Assembly (NCBI GenBank): GCA_029059925.1
Contig: JAIDVA010000055.1
Location: forward strand, 1-12,874
DNA: 12,874 nucleotides
DNA from: Eubacterium sp.
GTDB taxonomy: Bacteria; Bacillota; Clostridia; Oscillospirales; Acutalibacteraceae
Direction of reading: 5' to 3'
A program made the position numbers and the translations under genes. This document shows positions 8,296 through 12,874 of this stretch, one piece after another. The notes below the pieces were generated by a model. That model was not told where the DNA came from. It did not search any database and worked only from the letters and a program-made list of their open reading frames with translations. Every line of letters starts with the position of its first letter. The first letter of the stretch is position 1.

Positions 8296-8341
8296 ATAAT
8301 AGATTCAAATTAACTATAAAAATTAACAGGAGGACACGGTA

Positions 8342-10285
8342 ATGGCTGACAAAGGCAAATTTTATATTACAACAGCAATTGCATACACATCACGCAAGCC
8401 TCATATCGGCAACAGCTATGAGATTGTTTTAACGGACGCAATTGCACGATACAAAAGATTACAGGGCTATGATGTATTTATGCTTACAGGCACAGATGAG
8501 CACGGCCAGAAAATTGAAGAATATGCAAATGCTTCAGGTGTAACACCAAAGCAATATGTTGACAAGGTTGCAGGTGAAATCAGATCAATCTGTGATTTAC
8601 TCGGAACAAGCTATGACAAATTTATCAGAACGACTGATGACTATCATGAAAAGGTAGTACAGAAGATTTTCAAAAAGCTCTATGAGCAGGATGATATTTA
8701 TAAGAGTCATTATGAGGGCATGTACTGCACACCCTGTGAGTCCTTCTGGACAGAAAGTCAGCTCGTTGACGGCAAATGCCCCGACTGCGGCAGAGAGGTT
8801 AAGCCAGCTAAAGAGGAGGCTTATTTCTTAAGGCTTTCGAAGTATCAGAAGCAGCTTGAGGAATTCATTGAAAGCAATGAAAACTTCATTTATCCTGAAT
8901 CAAGAAAAAAAGAAATGATAAACAATTTCATTAAGCCGGGACTTCAGGATTTATGCGTAAGCCGTACCTCTTTCAAATGGGGTATTCCTGTTGATTTTGA
9001 TGACAAACACGTTGTGTATGTATGGATTGATGCACTTTCAAACTATATTACAGCAATCGGATATGATCCTGACGGTTCATCAGAGCAGTACAAAAAATAC
9101 TGGCCGGCAGATGTTCATATTATTGGTAAGGATATCGTAAGATTCCACACAATTTACTGGCCTATTATGCTTATGGCACTCGGAGAGCCTTTGCCTAAGC
9201 AGGTATTCGGTCATCCTTGGTTACTGTTCGGCGAGGACAAAATGAGCAAGTCAAGAGGAAATGTTATCTATGCAGATGACCTTGTTGAGCTGCTCGGTGT
9301 TGACGCTGTAAGATATTATCTTCTTTCAGAAATGCCATATACATCTGACGGTTCAATTACCTACGAAACAATTATTGAAAGATATAATTCAGACCTTGCA
9401 AACACATTCGGTAATCTTGTAAACAGAACAATTGCAATGCAGAACAAGTATTTCGACGGCGTTATCTGTGAACCAACTGTTTCTGACGCTGTTGACGCGG
9501 AATTAAAGCAGTTTGCCCTTGATACTGTACAGAAAGTTGAAAAATGCTTTGAGACCTACAGAGTTGCCGATGCTATTGAGGCGATATTGAATCTTGCAAA
9601 GCGTTCAAACAAATACATTGACGAAACTATGCCGTGGGCGCTTGCAAAGGATGAGAGCCAAAAGGCAAGACTCGGTACTGTTTTATACAATCTTCTTGAA
9701 GCAATACGATATATCGCAGTTCTTCTTTCGCCGTTTATGCCTGAAACAGCAGAAAAGATTTTTGCTCAGATGAACTGTGACATTAAGGATTATGATTCTC
9801 TTGAAAGCTTTGGCGGAACAAAAGCAGGTGTAAAGGTCGGAGCTGCAGAAGCTTTATTTGCAAGAATTGATGCTGAAAAGATGCTTGCAGAAATCGCAGC
9901 AAAGCAGGAGGCCGCTGCAAAGGCTGAAGAAAAGGCAAAGCCTGAAATTGAAGGATTGGCAGAAATTGCTTTTGAGGATTTTGCAAAGGTTGAGCTCAGA
10001 GTTGCAGAAATCACTGCCTGTGAGCCGATAAAAAAGGCTAAAAAGCTGCTTAAAATAACAGTGAATGACGGCACATCCGAGCCGAGGCAGATTGTATCAG
10101 GCATTGCACCTTGGTATAAGCCGGAGGATTTAGTCGGCAAAAGCGTTGTTATCGTTGCAAACCTCAAGCCTGCAAAGCTTTGCGGCGAGATGAGCAACGG
10201 TATGCTGCTTGCAGGTGATGTAAGCGAAGATGATGTAAAGGTACTCTTCGTTGACGGAATGCCTGCAGGTACAAGAATCAGATAA
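8342..10285 (+). CDS. metG: methionyl-tRNA synthetase with C-terminal tRNA-binding domain
   Basis: This class I synthetase charges tRNA-Met with methionine in the cytosol. The protein is 647 aa. The ATP site shows HIGN (21-24, the HIGH motif) and KMSKS (300-304). The connective domain has four zinc-ligand-type cysteines, C129-x-x-C132 and C146-x-x-C149. The anticodon-binding helical domain spans roughly 340-490. A charged Ala/Lys/Glu-rich linker (about 505-540) joins it to an EMAP II/Trbp111-like OB-fold (about 545-647), with VELRVAEI, IVSGIAPWY and NLKPAKLCGEMSNGMLLA. This C-terminal domain usually drives dimerisation and tRNA affinity. The start has AGGAGG (8328-8333) 8 bases upstream. I see no T-box leader: the 46-bp gap after nagB is too short, so co-transcription with nagB is likely. 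tatD follows 25 bp downstream. Confidence 0.97.
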   Translation: MADKGKFYITTAIAYTSRKPHIGNSYEIVLTDAIARYKRLQGYDVFMLTGTDEHGQKIEEYANASGVTPKQYVDKVAGEIRSICDLLGTSYDKFIRTTDDYHEKVVQKIFKKLYEQDDIYKSHYEGMYCTPCESFWTESQLVDGKCPDCGREVKPAKEEAYFLRLSKYQKQLEEFIESNENFIYPESRKKEMINNFIKPGLQDLCVSRTSFKWGIPVDFDDKHVVYVWIDALSNYITAIGYDPDGSSEQYKKYWPADVHIIGKDIVRFHTIYWPIMLMALGEPLPKQVFGHPWLLFGEDKMSKSRGNVIYADDLVELLGVDAVRYYLLSEMPYTSDGSITYETIIERYNSDLANTFGNLVNRTIAMQNKYFDGVICEPTVSDAVDAELKQFALDTVQKVEKCFETYRVADAIEAILNLAKRSNKYIDETMPWALAKDESQKARLGTVLYNLLEAIRYIAVLLSPFMPETAEKIFAQMNCDIKDYDSLESFGGTKAGVKVGAAEALFARIDAEKMLAEIAAKQEAAAKAEEKAKPEIEGLAEIAFEDFAKVELRVAEITACEPIKKAKKLLKITVNDGTSEPRQIVSGIAPWYKPEDLVGKSVVIVANLKPAKLCGEMSNGMLLAGDVSEDDVKVLFVDGMPAGTRIR

Positions 10286-10310
10286 TTATATATCAGCTAA
10301 TGAGGTTATA

Positions 10311-11084
10311 ATGAATATGTATCACAATATATTTGATACACATTCGCACTATGACGACAGTAAATTTGACCCTGACAGAGAAGCGCTTTTAAACACACTT
10401 CAAAGTCAGGGTATTACTTATGTTGTAAGCTGCGGATGTGATATTGAAACAACACAATTCAATTTTGATTTGGCACAGCAATATGATTATATATATTTTG
10501 CCGCAGGCTTTCATCCGGAATGTCTCGAAGGAACAAGCCTTGACGATTTAGAAATAATCAAGAAATTTGCAAAAAATGATAAATGTGTTGCTATAGGAGA
10601 AATCGGACTCGACTATCATTGGATGAGTTCAACAAAAGAAGTTCAAAAAGACTTTTTTGAGACACAGATTAATCTTGCAAAAGAGCTTGATATGCCTGTA
10701 ATTGTGCACGACAGAGAGGCACATGGTGACACACTTGATATTTTAAAGGCAACAAAGCCTAAGGGCGTGGTACATTGCTTTTCAGGCTCAAAGGAAATGG
10801 CGAAAGAAATAATTAAGCTTGGTATGTATATCGGACTTAACGGTGTCGTAACATTTAATAATGCAAGAAAAAGTCTTGAGGTTGTTAAGGAAATACCGCT
10901 TGACCGCCTTGTGCTTGAGACAGATGCGCCTTACCTTGCTCCTGTACCGATGAGAGGTAAAACAAACAATTCATCCTATATCCCCTATGTTGCAGAAAAA
11001 ATAGCACAGGTGCTTGATATAGAGGCGCAGGAGCTGCTCAATATAACACATAATAATGCGAAAAGATTATATAATATAAAATAA
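10311..11084 (+). CDS. tatD: TatD family metal-dependent deoxyribonuclease
   Basis: TatD-family hydrolases are cytosolic TIM-barrel metalloenzymes with 3'-5' exonuclease or DNase activity, linked to DNA repair. The product is 257 aa, the standard length. Metal-site residues are visible in order: DTHSH with H11 and H13, AIGEIGLDYH with E97, IVHDREA with H133, VVHCFSGS with H155, and LETDAPYL with D205; the C-terminal region ends in the usual NNAKRLYNIK. An in-frame ATG at 10251 would overlap metG by 35 bases. I choose 10311 because GAGG (10302-10305) is 5 bases upstream and the DTHSH motif then lies at the expected distance from the N-terminus. metG-tatD adjacency is common in Firmicutes. The stop codon (11082-11084) lies inside the left arm of the downstream inverted-repeat element. 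Confidence 0.95.
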   Translation: MNMYHNIFDTHSHYDDSKFDPDREALLNTLQSQGITYVVSCGCDIETTQFNFDLAQQYDYIYFAAGFHPECLEGTSLDDLEIIKKFAKNDKCVAIGEIGLDYHWMSSTKEVQKDFFETQINLAKELDMPVIVHDREAHGDTLDILKATKPKGVVHCFSGSKEMAKEIIKLGMYIGLNGVVTFNNARKSLEVVKEIPLDRLVLETDAPYLAPVPMRGKTNNSSYIPYVAEKIAQVLDIEAQELLNITHNNAKRLYNIK

Positions 11085-11095
11085 ATTATTGTTTA

Positions 11096-11223
11096 TTTAA
11101 ATTATGTATTTTTCCGTTATGCTGCGTTACTGGTAAAATTTTGCTCGGTCACATATCCACATATGCTCCCGTCGTCAAAATTTTACCAAAGCCTTGCCTA
11201 ACGAAAAAATACATTAATTTAAA
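11096..11223. repeat. long imperfect hairpin, module 1 of the element
   Basis: The outer arms TTTAAATTATGTATTTTTCC... (11096-11119) and their near-complement (11199-11223) pair with one bulged A and one mismatch. Inside them TGGTAAAATTTTG (11131-11143) is perfectly complementary to 11176-11188, and at the tip CATAT (11152-11156) pairs with ATATG (11161-11165) around a 4-base loop. Together this is a hairpin of about 125 nt with short unpaired joints. It could act as a barrier or weak terminator after tatD, but no T-run follows it. Confidence 0.6.
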
Positions 11224-11258
11224 GGCGTTTCGGATATTTACAACGTTATCTTATACTT

Positions 11259-11379
11259 TCGTAGGGTGCGATGTGAACCCTTTTGTCACTGCGTGACATT
11301 TCCCCTGACAGGGGAATAACATCGCACCGAATCACATCAAAACGTGTAAACGCAACGATGTGGGCATCGTTCCCTACGA
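11259..11379. repeat. branched inverted-repeat module 2 of the element
   Basis: The module is bounded by TCGTAGGGTGCGATG (11259-11273) and an inverted copy at 11365-11379 matching at 13 of 15 positions. Inside, GGTGCGATGT (11265-11274) pairs with ACATCGCACC (11319-11328) and encloses two small hairpins: GTCAC/GTGAC (11285-11297) and TTCCCC/GGGGAA (11300-11316). Downstream AACGATG/CATCGTT (11354-11371) forms a third hairpin with loop TGGG. Several pairings are mutually exclusive. The GTAGGG-type end resembles dispersed intergenic repeats of gut Clostridia, but that resemblance is from memory and unchecked. Confidence 0.55.
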
Positions 11380-11409
11380 TTTTTTATCCAATTAAGATAA
11401 ACAATAATT

Positions 11410-11415
11410 TATAAT
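11410..11415 (+). promoter_or_regulatory. possible -10 hexamer for the symporter gene at the element's right end
   Basis: A perfect TATAAT spans the outer end of the right terminal repeat. The bases 16-18 upstream hold no convincing -35 box, and the hexamer sits only 6 bases before the GGAG ribosome site (11422-11425), so the transcript would have almost no leader. This is a weak call. Confidence 0.25.
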
Positions 11416-11433
11416 AGCAATGGAGACTGTGAT

Positions 11434-12807
11434 ATGGAAAAATTACAAGAAATAATAAGTGCAATGAGTGACTTTGTATGGGGTCCTGTTATGCTCGTAT
11501 TCCTTGTGGGAACAGGCATATTCCTCACAATAAGACTAAAATTCTTACCTTGGAGGAATTTAGGCTCATCACTCAAAATGCTGTTCAGTAAGGAATCAAG
11601 ACAAACCGATAACGGCAAGGGAGATATATCCCCCTTCTCTGCTCTTATGACAGCACTTGCTGCAACCGTCGGAACAGGAAATATCGTAGGTGTTGCAACT
11701 GCAATGGTTATGGGTGGTCCCGGTGCACTTGTCTGGATGTGGATATCAGCTGCTTTCGGCATTTCAACAAAATACGCTGAATGTGCACTTGCACTTAAAT
11801 ACAGAACTGTAAACGAGCATGGTGAAATGTGCGGCGGACCTATGTACACTCTTCAAAATGCTTTCAGGCATAAAAAGCTCGGTAAAATATTAGCGATATT
11901 CTTTGCTTTGTTCACCCTTCTTGCATCCTTCGGTATAGGCAATGCAACACAGGCAAATTCAATTTCAAGCTCATTGGCAAGCACATTCTCCATATCTCCT
12001 GTCATTATAGGAATTATTCTTGCTGTGCTGACAGCAGTTATAGTTATCGGCGGAATCAAATCAATATCAAAGGTTGCTACTGTGCTTGTACCTACAATGG
12101 CATTATTCTACATTGCTGCAGGACTTATTGTAATTGCTGTTAACTACAAAAATCTGCCTGATGGTATTGCTCTTATTTTTAGAATGGCTTTTAATACAAA
12201 GGCTGTTGCAGGCGGTATAACAGGCACAATTCTTTCATCTATGCGATACGGTATTGCAAGAGGTGTATTTTCAAACGAGGCAGGTCTCGGCAGTGCTGCC
12301 ATATCTGCGGCATCTGCTACATCTGACCATCATGTTAAGCAGGGATACATAAATATGTGCGGAACATTTATTGATACAATTGTTGTATGCACAATTACAG
12401 GACTTGCAATTGCATCAAGCGGACTTCTCGGCAAGACAGATGCTGAAGGTGCGGCACTTACCATAGCAGCATTTGAAACTGCACTTGGCAAAACCGGTGC
12501 TGTTCTGGTAACAGTCGGCATAATACTTTTTGCATTTTCTACAATTCTCGGATGGGAATATAATGGCGAAAAGGCACTTGAATTCCTGCTCAGAAAGCCG
12601 ATATACTGCTATATTTACAGAGCAGTATTCTCTTTTCTCACTTTTATTGGCGCAACTGCATCACTTGATATTGTATGGTCATTCTCAGATATTGCAAACG
12701 GACTTATGACAATACCTAACCTAATCTGCCTTATCGCTCTTTCGGGTATTCTTGCCAAGGATACAAAGGAATATCAGAAAACACGCAAAGCCGAAAAACA
12801 CGAATAA
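11434..12807 (+). CDS. sodium:alanine/glycine symporter, AGCS family
   Basis: This is a polytopic inner-membrane transporter of the alanine-or-glycine:cation symporter family (TC 2.A.25), which imports small neutral amino acids with Na+ or H+. It is 457 aa, the usual length, with about ten or eleven hydrophobic segments. Family hallmarks are FSALMTALAATVGTGNIVGV (about 68-87), the MGGPGALVWMW stretch (93-103), CGGPMYTL (133-140), and RYGIARGVFSNEAGLGSA (271-288). The charged C-terminal tail (about 441-457) is cytoplasmic-like. The start has GGAG (11422-11425) 8 bases upstream. The gene stands alone between the palindromic element and its own terminator. Family members in Bacillus include AlsT and GlnT, so glutamine is an alternative substrate. 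The substrate cannot be set from sequence, so no symbol is given. Confidence 0.94.
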   Translation: MEKLQEIISAMSDFVWGPVMLVFLVGTGIFLTIRLKFLPWRNLGSSLKMLFSKESRQTDNGKGDISPFSALMTALAATVGTGNIVGVATAMVMGGPGALVWMWISAAFGISTKYAECALALKYRTVNEHGEMCGGPMYTLQNAFRHKKLGKILAIFFALFTLLASFGIGNATQANSISSSLASTFSISPVIIGIILAVLTAVIVIGGIKSISKVATVLVPTMALFYIAAGLIVIAVNYKNLPDGIALIFRMAFNTKAVAGGITGTILSSMRYGIARGVFSNEAGLGSAAISAASATSDHHVKQGYINMCGTFIDTIVVCTITGLAIASSGLLGKTDAEGAALTIAAFETALGKTGAVLVTVGIILFAFSTILGWEYNGEKALEFLLRKPIYCYIYRAVFSFLTFIGATASLDIVWSFSDIANGLMTIPNLICLIALSGILAKDTKEYQKTRKAEKHE

Positions 12808-12820
12808 TGCAAATCTGCAT

Positions 12821-12856
12821 AAAAAAGCTCCGATTCAATTGAATCGGAGCTTTTTT
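12821..12856. terminator. bidirectional intrinsic terminator after the symporter gene
   Basis: A perfect 36-bp palindrome: stem GCTCCGATTC (12827-12836) with GAATCGGAGC (12841-12850), loop AATT, flanked by six A on the left and six T on the right. The hairpin plus T-run starts 13 bases after the symporter stop. The mirrored A-run means it could also end transcription arriving from the right. Confidence 0.93.
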
Positions 12857-12874
12857 AATTATATATCTAGTAAC
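12857..12874. other. AT-rich end of window, no feature seen
   Basis: Eighteen AT-rich bases after the terminator; nothing can be assigned. Confidence 0.5.

Larger units (their letters stand above)
11081..11412. repeat. palindromic intergenic element with 16-bp terminal inverted repeats (MITE-like)
   Basis: This 332-bp stretch fills the gap between tatD and the symporter gene and contains no convincing open frame. Its ends are a perfect inverted repeat: ATAAATTATTGTTTAT (11081-11096) against its complement at 11397-11412, with further partial matching inward. Inside are two palindromic modules, one at 11096-11223 and one at 11259-11379, described separately. The ends are compatible with insertion at a TA dinucleotide (TA at 11082-11083 and 11410-11411), but because TA is itself palindromic this cannot be proved from one copy. 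A MITE-like or other dispersed intergenic repeat is the best reading. A pair of structured RNA motifs or a terminator is the alternative. Confidence 0.6.

Noticed and set aside
8296..8341. Promoter or T-box leader before metG
   Set aside because: Only 46 bases are available; a TATAAA-like string is present but without a -35 box, and a T-box needs far more space.
10251..10310. A longer tatD start inside metG
   Set aside because: The extra 20 residues are a shifted-frame reading of the metG end and do not look like TatD; the ATG at 10311 has its own ribosome site.
11081..11412. CRISPR array or tandem repeat in the tatD-symporter gap
   Set aside because: The repeats are inverted and nested, not direct and regularly spaced.
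11409..11849. 146-codon minus-strand open frame opposite the symporter gene
   Set aside because: Antisense to the conserved AGCS motifs; composition reflects the complement of a membrane protein gene.

Overview
The window looks like chromosomal DNA of a low-GC Gram-positive bacterium, most likely a gut-type Clostridia (Oscillospiraceae/Ruminococcaceae-like). The evidence is AT-rich intergenic DNA, strong GGAGG-type ribosome sites, sigma-A-like promoters, a Firmicutes-type NagB, and a MetRS with a C-terminal tRNA-binding domain followed by tatD. The taxonomic placement is inference from gene content, not from a database search.

Layout. The left 40% is the minus-strand rpoB-rpoC transcription unit. 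rpoC (beta') is cut by the window edge just before its catalytic region; rpoB (beta) is complete. A 308-bp divergent intergenic region follows. It holds a sigma-A-type promoter and a roughly 130-nt structured leader for rpoB, plus a separate promoter facing right. The rest is on the plus strand: an orphan peptide-type ABC substrate-binding lipoprotein overlapping a VanZ-like membrane protein; nagB (glucosamine-6-phosphate deaminase) with its own promoter at the end of vanZ; metG (methionyl-tRNA synthetase); tatD (metal-dependent DNase); a non-coding element of about 330 bp built of nested inverted repeats; and an alanine/glycine:cation symporter (AGCS) closed by a perfect palindromic terminator.

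How the parts work together. rpoB and rpoC encode the two large RNA polymerase subunits. The plus-strand genes are a loose set of uptake functions (peptide binding, amino acid symport), amino-sugar entry to glycolysis (NagB), tRNA charging (MetG) and DNA/RNA quality control (TatD). No operon ties them into one pathway, apart from the tight lipoprotein-vanZ overlap and the close nagB-metG-tatD spacing.

Most of the window is ordinary conserved coding sequence. The two places that merit a second look are non-coding. One is the rpoB leader, with long-range complementary segments, a U-rich tract and a 15-base identity to the universally conserved 1100 region of 16S rRNA (recalled from memory). The other is the palindromic element at 11081-11412, which overlaps the tatD stop codon and abuts the -10-like hexamer of the symporter gene. 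I see no CRISPR array, tRNA, rRNA, phage gene or defence system.
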